Of a DNA stretch of 64,000 nucleotides, positions 1 to 11,797 are shown in pieces. A model generated the notes under the pieces. That model worked only from the letters and a program-made list of their open reading frames with translations. It was not told where the DNA came from and did no database searches. Position 1 is the stretch's first letter. Each line of letters begins with the position of its first letter. This DNA comes from Campanula takesimana. Taxonomy: Eukaryota > Streptophyta > Magnoliopsida > Asterales > Campanulaceae. The stretch spans positions 1-64,000 of the forward strand of contig JAOWBW010002496.1 of NCBI GenBank assembly GCA_026119855.1, read 5' to 3'. The position numbers were made by a program, and so were the translations under genes.

Positions 1-1641
1 CATTTTAGTTATAATAAGTATCACTTTTGTGCAAACAAAGTACAAAAAAAAAAAAAAAAAAGCATTGTTACTTTCCTATACCTATGTATTGTTGGTGTAT
101 ATGCCCTAGGCATGTTATTGGCACGTTGTTTGGCAATGTTTGTTATCACTTTTTCATTTATATAAAATGATATTTAGATTATTATTTGTTGTTACATGTT
201 TTGTCATAATAATCTCCGTCCCTAGTACATATGAAGAACTAGTATAAGTTTAATTCGATGATCATGTGTATGGGATACAAGTTAAACTTATAGGGTATGT
301 GTTGGTGAACCATACTGGACATGACCCAACTATGAGGTTTATGTCATGGTCATGATGTAATAATTAAACCTCTAATTAGTTATATCATTGAATCCTAAGA
401 CTTGAGATTATTACGGTCTTCCACATAGTGGAGATCATGTTTGACATATTCAAACGTTACTCTTAACCAAGTAATTATAAAGGATATGATTGGCATGATC
501 GAAGCTATGTAGGGAAGTGTGATAAATTAAGATGGAATTTGTCTCTCTTCGTGAGAGGTGTCAAGCTTGGGCCCCTCGATGAATAGTATTGATGAAATGC
601 ATAGCCATGCTCAAATGGATTGATATGATCAATGTCATTTGTATTATCGACTATTTGGAATCGAGAAAAGTATTGGGCATTCTAAGTTGACCATTGACCA
701 TGGCTTACGCTCAATGACATCGTGGACAAAGGGATTGTGATATTATCTATAATAGGATTCACGAACTTTGACAAGTTATATTAATTGGTAGTCATGATGG
801 CTCGCTAGAGTCCACTCATGATTTTGATCACATTGCCAACTTAATATAATCCTATGGGGTCACACACAAAAGAACGAATTCGAAAATGGTTAAATTGGAA
901 AGTCTTAAAATTGGATTTTAAGAGGAAATCCGGAACAGGAGGGACCCGGGCGAACCAAGGGATAGACCCGGCCGGACCCTAGGTCATGATCCGGGCGGAC
1001 CTATGTCCATACCCGGTCGGACCCTTAGTGCTACCCGGCCGGACCTCTGATCGACTTGACGGGATTTCGATTTTTGACTCCGAGTTTTGATGGGAATTAG
1101 ACTTTGGAACCTAAACTAGTTGGGTTTTAAAAGTATAAATACCCCTCTCAAAACCCTAGGTCATAAGTGATTATTGTAATAATATTGAAAGCCTCCAAGA
1201 GAGAAAAACTAGTCTTTTTCTTCCTCAAGAACAAGAACCCTAGTTTTCATATAGCCACTTTGGATCTAGCAGTCCAGATCAAGAAGTGTTCTTGATATTA
1301 GTTCGTGTATGGATATACATAGAGGGCGTTGATCTCAACTCTACCAAGTTCGTGATTCATCGATTCAAGGCGTGTTCCTGCGATCGTGATTCAAGAGCGT
1401 GAAGAACAAAGATTCAAGATCCGAAAATTTTAAAGCATCATCACGGTTAGTATTCTAAATTCATCTCCGTATTAATTTAATCATCTTGAACGGATCTAGG
1501 CTTTTGGATTTATTACGCTGCGCATGATTGTGCAAAACCCAACATGTATTACTTTTATGTATACAAACTATTACATATAAGTAGCACGTTTGTTACATTC
1601 AGTTATAGTAAGTATTATTTTTAGCAAACAAAAAAAAACCT
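1..1641. repeat. GTAAC-rich repeat arm, split by a solo LTR
   Basis: Bases 1-89 plus 1545-1641 are collinear with 39150-39320: both share an ATTTTAGTTATAATAAG start, a poly-A tract, the phrase ACATATAAGTA-CACGTTTGTTACA and an ending in GGCAAAC or AGCAAAC plus poly-A. It is therefore a copy of the dispersed GTAAC/GTTAC-rich family that builds the palindrome at 38-42 kb. The solo LTR at 90-1544 landed inside it. Confidence 0.7.
90..1544 (+). mobile_element. Solo LTR, probably Copia
   Basis: The segment begins TGTTGGTGTATATGCC and ends AAAACCCAACA, and it is flanked by a perfect 5-bp duplication TGTAT (85-89 and 1545-1549). Only one LTR is present and no coding region follows, so it is a solo LTR left by unequal recombination. 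A TATA box (agTATAAATAC, about 1132-1142) precedes a presumed transcript start near 1165. A cluster of CCGG/CGGAC motifs lies at 935-1050. The TGTTGG...CCAACA ends and 5-bp duplication suit Copia; the lineage is not resolved. Confidence 0.88.
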
Positions 1642-1664
1642 AGCAATATATATATATATATATA

Positions 1665-1912
1665 TGGTAGGTAGGTGCTCAAATGAGAACCTAAATATCG
1701 TGAGAACCGTGAGAACTTGGATACATTAGGTAAGAACCTAATATATCCAAGTAATGTATCCAAGTGAACCATTGGATACATTAGTTTTTACCTAATATAT
1801 CCAAGTAATGTATCCAATGAATCCAAGTGAACCATTGGATACATTAGGTAAAAACCTATTGTATCCAAGTTCTCACGGTTCTGACGATATTTAGGTTCTC
1901 ACAGGAGCACGA

Positions 1913-1915
<3 letters not shown>
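1665..1915. mobile_element. Foldback MITE between two TA microsatellites
   Basis: The left arm (GGTGCTCAAATGAGAACC, then CGTGAGAACCGTGAGAACTTGG) is inverted at the right end (CCAAGTTCTCACGGTTCT, then GGTTCTCAC, GGAGCAC). Between the arms, a unit around ATCCAAGTAATGTATCCAA is repeated three times in alternating orientation. TA repeats flank it at about 1642-1664 and 1915-1960, so a target duplication cannot be read. Confidence 0.65.

Positions 1916-1960
<45 letters not shown>
1915..1960. repeat. (TA)n microsatellite
   Basis: Uninterrupted alternating TA for about 46 bases, directly next to a Stowaway MITE, whose target is TA. Confidence 0.95.
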
Positions 1961-1961
<1 letters not shown>

Positions 1962-1962
<1 letters not shown>

Positions 1963-2216
1963 TCCATCCGTCCCACTCGAATTAGGACAAATTTCCATTT
2001 TGGGTGTCCCATTCGAATTAGGACAACCTAAAAATAAAAATGTTTTATTTAATGGGACCCACATTCACACTCACAATAACTTTCCACTCATTATTCTCTA
2101 CCCCTCTTTCTCTCTCCTATTTCACTTTTCATACTCACAACACCTACTCCACTAACACTTTTTTCTTAATCCCCGTGCCCAATCCAAAAATCCTAATTAG
2201 GGTGGGATGGAGGGAG
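1962..2216. mobile_element. Stowaway-type MITE
   Basis: Terminal inverted repeats CTCCATCCGTCCCACTCG and GGGATGGAGGGAG, with TA on both sides (1960-1961, 2217-2218). The CTCCCTCCGTCCC terminus and TA duplication are diagnostic of Tc1/mariner Stowaway MITEs in plants. No coding capacity. Confidence 0.88.
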
Positions 2217-2218
2217 TA

Positions 2219-2345
2219 TATAAACTCGGGTCATGGTCTGGGTCGTAGGTCGAAAAAACACCAATAACCCAGATCCATAACATGTCTCTACTATGAGACG
2301 GGTTTTGGTGTTCTCATTTAAGTTTTTGTCGGTCCATATGCGATG
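2219..2345. repeat. Terminal fragment of the 38-42 kb palindrome family
   Basis: The phrases GGGTCATGGTCTGGGTC, TCTCTACTATGAGACGGG and GTTCTCATTTAAGTTTTTGTC closely match 39345-39415 and the inverted copy at 39505-39560. This is a stranded end of that family. Confidence 0.6.
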
Positions 2346-2875
2346 CAGCTAATAAGATATCGTCCCCTTATTTTGTATCTATCTATCTTTTTTTTTTTTT
2401 TTTTTTTGTTTTTGGCGAAAATGTAAAAAAAATAAATAAAAAATGAATTAGTCACTTTGTGTAGGTTTGGTACCTAATGTCATTTTTGTTGCAAGTATAG
2501 CACCTCAAATGGTTAGTTTGTGCAACCAAGGTCATTTTAACTAACACCGTCAATGTTTAGACGTTAAATACCCATGTGTTTCGTCATGTGTCATTTATTG
2601 AAGCGTAGAATAAGAAATCTATATGAAGAAAATAAGCCCACTCTTTCTCTTTCACCTTCTTCCCTCCTCCTTCATCTTCTTCACCTTCGGTGGCAATTCC
2701 CTCCACTCATTACCATTTATTCCCCTTTCATCAAGAAATCAACAATTTTTTTTTTTTTTTTATTTTTTTTTTGTTTGTAAAATTCAAAACAAATTTGTTT
2801 CTTTCACTCTTTAAATGAAACCACCACCCCAATTTTAACTGAAATCTACAATTTTAATTGAGGATTGGATCCTAA
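2346..2875. other. Intergenic AT-rich repeat debris, no gene seen
   Basis: Poly-T and poly-A tracts (about 2390-2407, 2745-2772) and transposon-like phrases such as CAAGGTCATTTTAACTAACACCG. The short open frames here are low-complexity Leu/Ser/Phe strings created by CT-rich DNA, with no recognisable domain. Confidence 0.6.
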
Positions 2876-4392
2876 GGCTCCGTTTGTTTCGCGTAGTTGG
2901 ACTTACGGAAAATGATGTCCGGAAAACGTTTTCTGAAAGTAAAATGAATTAATTTTCAGCTGTTTGGTAAATTTTATGAAAATGCTCCGGAAAACATTTT
3001 CCGGTGTTAGGTAAATTTCCAGAAAATAACTTCCAAAACATAAAATCACAATTGCTTGACTCATCAATCACCCTAAATCTCACATTATGCCCAATCAAAT
3101 GCAAGAACATCAACACTTGCTCCCTTATAGACATATTCTTAGTTTTCGAAGTAAATTGTTTTCCTCAGGGTTTCGCATAGCTTGAAAAATACTGATGGCT
3201 TCATACGAATTTGATCTATACAGTGTTGCTCGCCTCTACATAAGATACTATTCATGTATCTCTCCCGTGCAATCTCTTGGTCATTTAGGATCTCTTGGTC
3301 TAGAAATTGAAAATTTTCTTCTTTTTAGGATTACCGTAGAGACAGCCATAACAGAAGCAGCTGCACCTAAAACTGAGGCTCCGGTAACCTCACTTACCAT
3401 CGACATACATAAAAGAATTTCAGTAGAGGATTACACAATTGTTACAAAAAGAGAAAGCAAGAATATTGAAAAAAAAACTCAGGAAACCAATTGTTCTTTC
3501 TCAATCAGTAAAAATAGATATTAAATCACCAATAGGAACCTTATCAATAACTATCTTTAAATTTTTATAGAGATTAATAGTTTAGCAAAAAATTGTTAGT
3601 CAAAGATGTCAACAAAAAGTAGCAATAAGTATGGGACGGAGGGAGTATCTATTTATAAAACATGAGTTTCAGATTAGAATTCCAAGCCAATTTCAAGTGT
3701 AATAATACTAACAATTTCTAGCCAACAAAACTGATTCTTCAAATCCTTGTTTGAACATCAAGAACTTACTGTTATCTCGAACAGTAACTCATTGTTTCAT
3801 CCAAACTGAATCAGTTTACCAGATTGCAAAACATAATCATGAGCAGAAATAAACAATTAAGCAAGCTTAATTATCTCATCAAAATTGTAACATTAGCAAT
3901 ATCTCTATCTGCTACTTGATTAGTTAGGTAAATATAATATTTTAACAACAAATCGGAAAAAGATATATACCTTTGAAGTTCCGTCCTTCGTTGATTGTAT
4001 CTCTTTATATATAGATCTGCAAACACAAAAATTGCATGTAATCAAGAAGAAAGAAAGAGGGAAATAGAATGGTGATCAGAAGAGGAGAAAGGATAATCAA
4101 GAAGAGAGAAAAAGGGAGATCGAATGGTGAACGGAAGAAGAGGAGAAAGGATAAACGGGAAGAGAAAGAGGGTTTACCTGGAGAGCGAGAGACGCGAAAG
4201 AGAGCGCCCGTCGTTTTTCGGAAAACGAAATACGGAGGTCGTAGTCCGTAATTGGGTTTCATCCGTAAAAAGGCATATTTTACATTGACCGTAAAATGAA
4301 TTCCTGTTGACCTTATTTTCCTATCGTTGCCAAACAGTCGAAAGTATGGAAAGTGTTTTCCGGAAATCCAACTACGTGAAACAAACGGAGCC
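2876..4392. mobile_element. Non-autonomous PIF/Harbinger-type element, 1.5 kb
   Basis: The left end GGCTCCGTTTGTTTCGCGTA is inverted at the right end (TACGTGAAACAAACGGAGCC), and TAA flanks both sides (2873-2875, 4393-4395). The arms stay related for about 100 bp (GGAAAAC/GTTTTCC phrases). A 3-bp TAA/TTA duplication with GGC-GTTTGTTT ends is typical of PIF/Harbinger. No DDE transposase or Myb-like ORF is visible, and the open frames inside do not resemble either protein. A stray Stowaway right end (GGGACGGAGGGAGTA) lies at about 3634-3648. Confidence 0.8.
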
Positions 4393-4572
4393 TAAATTTC
4401 TCATTCTTCAATGCTCTGCTTGAAGCTTAAATTTCCTCGACCAATAAAATGAAAATAGTCATTTTATTGAACACATTTGGGATTTAAATACGTCAATTTG
4501 ACCAATAAATTTCAAGATCCCATGACATAATTTTTACCACATTGTGCTTGATTGTGTTGGGTTTACCCCGAA

Positions 4573-4610
4573 CTAGTGGGTAACCCGTGTTCTGCACGGG
4601 AAACTAATTT
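4573..4610 (-). mobile_element. Helitron 3' terminus, minus orientation
   Basis: On the minus strand the sequence forms a CCCGTGCAGAACACGGG hairpin followed a few bases later by CTAG and a T, the expected Helitron 3' end (hairpin plus CTRR, inserted at A/T). The rest of the element would extend rightwards but is cut by the CACTA terminus at 4725. No Rep/Hel gene is present. Confidence 0.55.
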
Positions 4611-4724
4611 ACCAATTTTAGTATCTTTTATTTCTTTTATATTTTTATTTAATAGTATTAGTTAATATTAAATCATAATAATTGTATAATTTTTAACTAT
4701 AAGAAATAACTATAATAATTAATT

Positions 4725-5022
4725 CACTAGTACAAAATGAGCCTTGCATAGCGCTTTTTATTAGGCTTAGATAGCGCATAAAAGCGCTATGTAAGCGACC
4801 GCTATGCAAGCTACCATAGCGCTTGATATGCGCTATCTAAGCGTAGGAGCTAACATAGCGCATTTGTAAACGCTATCTTACATAGTTTTTTATTTTCAGA
4901 AATCTACTACCATAGCACTTTTTATGCGCTATCTTAGCTCAATATAAGTTTTCACGTTGAAGTTAGATAGCACATGAAAAAGCGATATGCAAGCAAGCTA
5001 TTTCATTTTTTTTTCCGCTGCT
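4725..5022. mobile_element. Truncated CACTA (En/Spm-type) terminus with subterminal repeats
   Basis: Starts CACTAGTACAAAATGAG, a standard plant CACTA terminal inverted repeat. It is followed by roughly ten direct and inverted copies of an ATAGCGC/GCGCTAT motif within about 250 bp, which is how CACTA subterminal transposase-binding arrays look. The sequence stops abruptly at the Tat LTR at 5023 and no partner terminus is in the window, so this is a broken end. Confidence 0.75.
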
Positions 5023-5638
5023 TGTAAGTACCCCAATCTGAAAATGACCTACTTAGAGGAATTCTTGGTACCATTCAGGGATAAACCAATGGGCCAGGAC
5101 CTCACTAGGATGAACCTGATATTCTAGGACTGAACTGGAATTAAACTTAGAAAAATCCAGAAGCTCGCAAAGTCGAGTCGTACGGATGGTTTGGGTACTT
5201 GGGGCCCCTAGCCGTACGGCTGGTTTTGGTGCCCTCAGTCCCTATAAATTGAACCCCATGCTGATCATTTCAGGGGGGGGGGAGAAAAACGTTTGTGAGT
5301 TGAAACTCTGCCAGTTTGAGAACAGAAAGTGAGTGATATACACCTTTGAGTGATTAGAGAAGAAGATAGGCCATAACCACAATAGGTGAGGCCTCCTTCT
5401 CCCCATCTTCTTCTTCATCTCAAACTCTTTTTATCTTTGTTAATATTACATGCTTATCTTGCATTACTTCTTCTTGTTCTTGCAAAGTCTTGTCCATTTC
5501 AAGCACTTTATATTTCTTGCAAGTCTTGTCCATCTCAAGCACTATATCTACATATTATACAAGTCTTGGCCTTTCCAAGCTATATATATTATGATTATAT
5601 ATGTATATGATCCAAATCATGAGGTGATTCAAGGTGCC

Positions 5639-7155
5639 TGTTGGTCCCAGAGACACAACAAGGGTATGAAAAGAGGCTAGAGGGGGGGTGAATAGCCTAT
5701 TAAAATATCAACCCTTTTTCAAAATTCAACCTTATGCTTATATTGAACTTTGCGGTAGATGAAGACCACGCGATCAAGTATAAAATGCACAGTGGAAGTT
5801 TTCGTTGAAACAAGCTAAGAGTTGTTTTTGATAAGTTAAATGCGGTAGGTTAAATTTGCGGTAGGTTAGGACGCGGTAGATAGTGGTGCGGTAGATGTAT
5901 ATGCGGTAGGTAAGAGTGAGGTAGGTTGAGAGATTGAAAACTTGTGTCTTAGAGATTTTTGGCAAATGATAAGTTAGTCAGATTTTAACTTAGGCAATGA
6001 GGTAGACAAACACACAATTCACAATTGTTCTTAAATCTGAAAGATCAAACACTAAAAAAAAAACAAGATTAATATGAACAAGTGAAGAACAATAAGAACA
6101 AGATGAACAAACTTAAAGAAAATTTGCAGAAATGTAAAGAGCAGTAAGTAAAGAACACAATGATTTGGAAATGTTCGATCTGTTAAAAGATCTACGTCCT
6201 TTACCAAGATGGTCAGTCTTGGATTTTGAATGAGGTATATATTAGATTCACTTGAGTACAGATTACAGAGATGAAGAACAATCCTAGACTTAGACCAGTG
6301 TATCCCTAATGATTCAACCTATGTGATTGATCAATCGGGGTGAGTGTGTGTTAAGAATCAAGAGCTTTTTGGAATCTATATGATTTTAGAGCGTAATGAA
6401 TCTTGTGTGATGAGGCTTGAGATTTGATCTTTGAAGGTTGCTGGAGACTTGTTGAAGAATTGAAGGTTGAATGCTTGAAGATTCGAAGGATTCTGGAAAT
6501 CTTGAGTATGATCTTCAATCACCAAGAATTTCAACAGCAATTTATCTCTTAGAATCTCAGCGTAAGTTCAATAAAGAACACAAGGACTATTTATAGCCTT
6601 GAATGAGAAACTAGCCGTTGGAAATACTTGGGGACCAAGTTGAAGGACAATGAGTTGTTGAAATCTAATTGAAGCTCAGTCTGAGTTGTCATTTTGTTGC
6701 AGAGTCATGGTGGTCCAACTGTACTATGATGACAGTTGTATTCAAATTTGAAATTTGAATTTGCAACGTTCTAAACTAACCAAGGTAAGGACACAAGTGT
6801 GACCATGGTTAAGTTTGAACCAACTTGAGTTTCTTCAACCATGGTTCCATGCGGTAGAGATTCACGCGGTAGGTTGGTACCATGCGGCAAGGTTATCTGC
6901 GGCAAGCATAGTCATGCGGAACCCTGGTTATGCGGTAGGCTTCATGCGGTAGGCAAGGGCCTTACCTCATATCTCCAGACTTAGAAAAATTGAGGGTCCT
7001 AATCTGCTAAGCCTATTCAACTATAAAGTGGGCTATTCTAAATGAAGTACAAGTACTTCTTACAATATATCCTAAAGTCCACAAAGAGTAAAATAAGGTT
7101 ATGGGATCAATCAAATTAAGGTAATAGGAGTGGTTTATAATAAGCATACCCAACA
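5639..7155 (-). repeat. Sire-A 3' LTR
   Basis: TGTTGGTCCC...CCCAACA on the plus strand. It differs from the other LTR by several indels: an extra stretch of about 20 nt near 5760, an extra 17 nt near 5877 and a missing 27-nt block near 6268. The minus-strand TATA box (CTATAAATAG) lies at about 6590. Thirteen GCGG(T/C/A)A sites fall in two clusters, 5750-5912 and 6848-6957. Confidence 0.95.
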
Positions 7156-7175
7156 ATCTCCCCCTATTTTATTGA
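7156..7175 (-). other. Sire-A polypurine tract
   Basis: On the minus strand an AAAATAGGGGGAGAT run directly abuts the 3' LTR, the expected plus-strand primer for reverse transcription. Confidence 0.85.
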
Positions 7176-7571
7176 GACCATTACCTACTATAACAAAGGC
7201 TGATTCATTGTACTTGGTAAAAACATGTTTTCAAGAATAAACTTTTTATTAATATCATGTCCCAAGTCAATGCACACTCTAAGCCAATGTCATAGATTTC
7301 TATCAACCTAAAAGAAAAAACAAATTACTAACCTAGAAGATAGAAATATCATTTGAAGCATTTCAAGAAAAATAACCAAAGAAGGAATAGAAATGCAGCA
7401 AACACAATAAACAATCATACTCCAAAACAATAATCATTAAAGCATAGGAGTAAAATCACAAAAGAGAAATATTGTTTTAAGTTACAAACCCAAAATAAAA
7501 CAGAAAAGTAGAATTGTTTTAAAACACCAAGTTTTCATGACCACATGCGGTCATATCAAATGCGGTAGCAA

Positions 7572-10500
7572 TTAAATGCGGTCGACTTCAAGAACATCTT
7601 CATCAAAGCTTGCCGTGAAAGGAGAAGTGAAAGGGAAGCGGTAAGCTGGTAAGTTCAACCCAGGAATAATGATTGGAGATAGAACTCCGTCTTCTTCATC
7701 CTCTTGATCACCTTGAGCATGAACATTACCTTGACCAGCTTCAAAGGTTGAATAGCTTCTTGCATAGCTTGAATCATGCCTTGACGGTTAAGCCTGTTCA
7801 TTACCGTATTGACGCGGTTGGATAGGAGGTCAATCTTGGTAGATTGTCCTTCAATTCTGACGTTGTTGACCTCAATACGGTTGGTTTGAACTTTCATCGC
7901 TTCAGTCATTGCGGCAATCTTGGGAGTAAATTTCTCTGCAACAGTTAGAACTGCGGTATTGGTGTGAATCATGATTTCCTCTTTTAGTGATGATTTTATC
8001 TTCTTCAGTTCCTTGCCCAGCTCTTCCTTGATTTCAAGTTTATCATCATTCATAGATTTTGAGAGTTCTTTGCTTGCTCCTTCAACACCACTAACAACAC
8101 TATTACTGATGTAATCAGTTTGTTTTCTAAGAGCTTCTTTGAGTGCGGCAAGAGTGAGGGAAGAAGTATCTGCAACAGGAGGTGGAGGAGCGAAAGAGGT
8201 GCTAGTTGTTCTGTCAATGATGTCCTTAACAGCCTTTGTTATCACAACACTCTCCCCCTTAATGGTCGAATCCATCTCAGAAGGAAGTGCGGCAACCCCA
8301 TGCTTAAGAGCGGCTTGATCAGCCCTGACCTCAATTAGTTCTTCTCGAAGTGCAACCATACTAGCGACAAGATTAGAAACCTGATTTTGAGTATCTGCCT
8401 GCATTTGAGTCAAGAGTTTGACTGCGGCAAGAAGCTCAGCAGTAGATGATGCGGCAGATTCAGGTTGTGCGGTCGAAGGAGTGGGCGCGGCAGGATCAGG
8501 AAGAACGGTAGAGGGAATCTCAATGTTTTGCTCAGAAACATTACCCTTTGGTGACACTGTCTCAACATCAACATCTTCAATATCAACTAAAGTATCCATC
8601 TTTTCAGGAACAATGTTTTCTTCAACATTCTCAACATCCATTGTCTTTTCCGCGGCAGACTTGTCACTCGCGGTAGATTTGTCGAGCTCTTCATCCTCAG
8701 AGCTTTCATCAATTGAACCCTTTTCAATGGGCTTTTCTATAACTGGCTCATCTTCTCACTTTCAGTTGTATTCTCAGATTTATCACTCTCCTCTGCGGCA
8801 ACCTCATCATCATTCTCAGATCCAGTCAGTTCTTCAATATCATCCTCTTGAATATCCAGAACAAAATTCTTGGAGATCTTTGGAGGGGCAACCACTATAT
8901 CCTCGTCAGATGAAAGAACTGGAGAGATGACTTCAGGAGAAGGTTGCTTAGCTTCCTTAGCCTTTTTAGAGACTTTGACCGGGCTAGGAGTATGGGATGT
9001 TTTCTTTTCAAGATTCTCCCCCTGACTAGGTGCTGGTTTGAGAGAAACAGAGGGTTTGGATTTGAAAGAAGTGGATACGGCAGGTTGCTTTGGTGCGGCA
9101 GACTTGGAAGGTTTAGATTGAGGTGGAGATTTAGATGGTACGGTATAGAGGGATTTTGAGACTTTGGATTTTGGTTGAGGTTCAGGAGATAGAGAGGGAG
9201 ACATTGGAGGTACGGTAGGAGTTACCTTAGATTTAGAAGGTTGAGGTGCGGCAGGACGGGCAGATGCGGTAGAAGCAATCTTGATGCCTTGGGAAACTGT
9301 TCTTGACTTTCTAGCTAGTTCCCCAACCTTTTCTTTGCCTTTGACAGAAGTTGGAGGGGAGAGGAGATCAACATCTTTACCCTTTGCACGGGCCTTCATT
9401 GCGGCAGCATGCTTGTGGTCCTGTTCAAATGCGGCAGCCTCTACATCACTTACCATTCGATCACCAAGATTTGCTTGACCTCGTTTAGAGTATTTTGGAG
9501 GGATGTACTCTTCAATGGGATCTCTTAAAAGATAGGAGCGGTACATCTCGTCCCCAAAGTTGCTACGGAAGTTGGCTTTCATAGACTTACGACAAAAATC
9601 TTTGGCGGTAGGGATTGGAACCTTGTAATTCTTGTTCTTCTCATACATGTCCTTGATTCTGACCGTGAGACTCATCAAGTAGGAAATCAACCTATGTTTG
9701 TGCGATACTTGGTTTCGCCTTCATCAGCCGCATCCTTATACGAGAGAATGTTAACTCGTAGGATATCATACATGATTTGGCCCCAGTCAAGCCGTTTGCC
9801 AAGATAAATAGTAGCAGATATCATCCATTGAGTATGATTGAAGTTGGCATGATTTCCTGTCTTGCACAATAAGGCATGATCCACCAGATGACCTATGTGA
9901 TACATAATTTCACCAACATCCTTCCTTTGAATCTTTAGAATATCTGTCGTGCCAGCCAGTTTCTTAGCTAGACTCAGAGTCTCTTGCCGTGAAATCTCAT
10001 CAAAGGCTTCTTTATTCTTCTTAATCCCCATGGCATGGGCTAGATCACGTGCATCGAAATCCATCTGGATGCCCATCACGGAGGCTTGAATGAATTTAGG
10101 GTTAGACTCAGGTTCATCAGTACTTTCCATTTCAACTGCCGTGTTGAAAAATTCGTCAACAAATGCTGGTAGGTGAAAGTCTTGATCAAGTGTAAAGAAA
10201 GGGAGAATCCCAGACTTGTTCATCCTGCCCAGGATATTGCGGCCAATGGCATCCTTCTTAAGATCTTCAAGATCCAAGACAATGCCTGGAATGAAATGAC
10301 TTAGATCCTGAAGCAAAAACAGAATTCATAGTTTAACTTTGAGGCAGATCGTGCGGTCACTTGACAAAGGGAAGCGGCTAGGGAGGCACGGTCAAGTGAG
10401 GCACGGTAATTAGGAATGCGGTAAGCAAGATGAGATAAGGCTACCGCAAGCAAAAATGTATAAAAAAAAAGGATCAAAGTATGAACAATGCATAAACAAG

Positions 10501-11046
10501 TAGTGCCAAAGCAGGATAATCATTACGAATCAAAAGAAATAAATAGGCTAAGAACATGAAGAACACCATGATGAACACGAAGAACACCATGAACCTATGA
10601 AACCCAGATTTGTCAGAAAATGACCAAAACTAAGCGAAAAATGCATAGATAGGATCGGAAAGTCTGAAATAGACACATTCTCAACAATTTCAATTTACAA
10701 ACAACAGATAATCCAAAAATCAAAAGGGGATAAAAACCCGAAAAATTGTAAACCCATTTGGGTGAAATGTATTCAACAAGATTGGGATGAAATCCAGAAA
10801 ATAGATGAACCAGAACCGAGAGCAAACATCTAAGAACAAGGTTTTAACAACAATGAAGTTTGAAGCAAATAAACATATACGGAATATCAAGAGTTGTCGA
10901 AACCCACGAAGAACACAAAACTTAGAAAAATTAGAATTTCATACCATGATGACGACTGGAGGAGTGGATTGAGATGGAATAGAACTAGGAATTTCGTCTC
11001 CGGATTCAGTCGATTTAGATGATTTCTTGGAATGAATCTTAGACAT
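7572..11046 (-). pseudogene. Sire-A third gene (ORF3): spliced, coiled-coil protein of unknown function, decayed
   Basis: Function unknown. Exon 1 (11046-10945, 34 codons, starting MSKIHSKKSSKS, basic and Ser-rich) is followed by a GTATGA...TTCAG intron (10944-10308, 637 nt, phase 0) and exon 2 (10307 to about 7572). The first 200 residues of exon 2 form a domain shared with the Sire-B copy: D-x-S-x-F-x-P-G, then DA-x-GR, EFF, and LVDHALLCKTGNHANF around 9870. A Lys/Pro/Ser-rich region follows (about 9400-8900), then acidic stretches and a C-terminal coiled coil (about 8450-7770). Reading is broken by +/-1 shifts near 9690, 8750 and 7740; undamaged it would be about 945 residues. No signal peptide or membrane segment is visible, so it is not obviously envelope-like. 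Many TGCCGC/ACCGCA motifs lie within the coding sequence. The leader upstream of 11046 is CT-rich; a weak TATA (TTTATAAG) lies near 11290. Confidence 0.72.
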
Positions 11047-11797
11047 TATATAGAGTGAAATCCAGAGTGAGAGAGGCGGTTTAGAGAGAAAGGTAGTTTT
11101 GAATTTCTGAACAAAAAGTAGAAGTGCAGAGAGATGGAGTAGAAGAAGGTGGAACGATTTTGAGGGTTATGGATGTCAGATGATAGGAATATGGGAGGTT
11201 AACTCTGCAGAAAGGGCTGACATGACCTAGGGTTGTCTATTCGAATTAAATGCAAGGTTACTAGGTGTCAAATCAATAGCCAATGACGGCTTATAAATAA
11301 TTTTAAGAAATAAAAATTAAATGAAAATTTAATGCTCCAAAACATTTGAATTAAATAAAACGAGGGAAAAGTGGAAGTTACCTTTATGCCCTTGAGGTAG
11401 ATATTATCGAAATATTCTAAATATCTTTAAGTTAAAATAACTTACTTGGGGTTCATTGAATGCGGTAACCTTGAATGTCGACCGTGACATGTGCGGTCGA
11501 TGTGAGATACTTACCTTGCGTTGACTTCTATAAAGTAGTGAACATGTGTCACCGTTTTTCACCTTGATAGATTTCATCAGAAACTTGAACTATCATTATG
11601 CGGTAACATATTGTGCGGCAATAAGGGATTTGTGCGGCAACACTTGAGTGATGCAACAACTTGAAAGGTGCGGTCAAATGAGGGATTTAAGAAATCAAAG
11701 TTTGTTTGCTTGACCGTGATATGTCTGCCGTGTACCTATTTAGTTATCTTAGACAAACACAAACATTAGTACGAGAAATCGTATGGACAAGTTTGAG

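Noticed and set aside
3195..3524. 109-codon frame inside the PIF/Harbinger element
   Set aside because: No DDE motif or known domain, and no splice or promoter context; likely chance.
4069..4262. Overlapping sense and antisense frames at the right end of the PIF/Harbinger element
   Set aside because: Purine-rich low-complexity DNA yields Lys/Arg/Glu-rich or Ser/Phe-rich frames on both strands; neither looks like a transposase or Myb-like protein.
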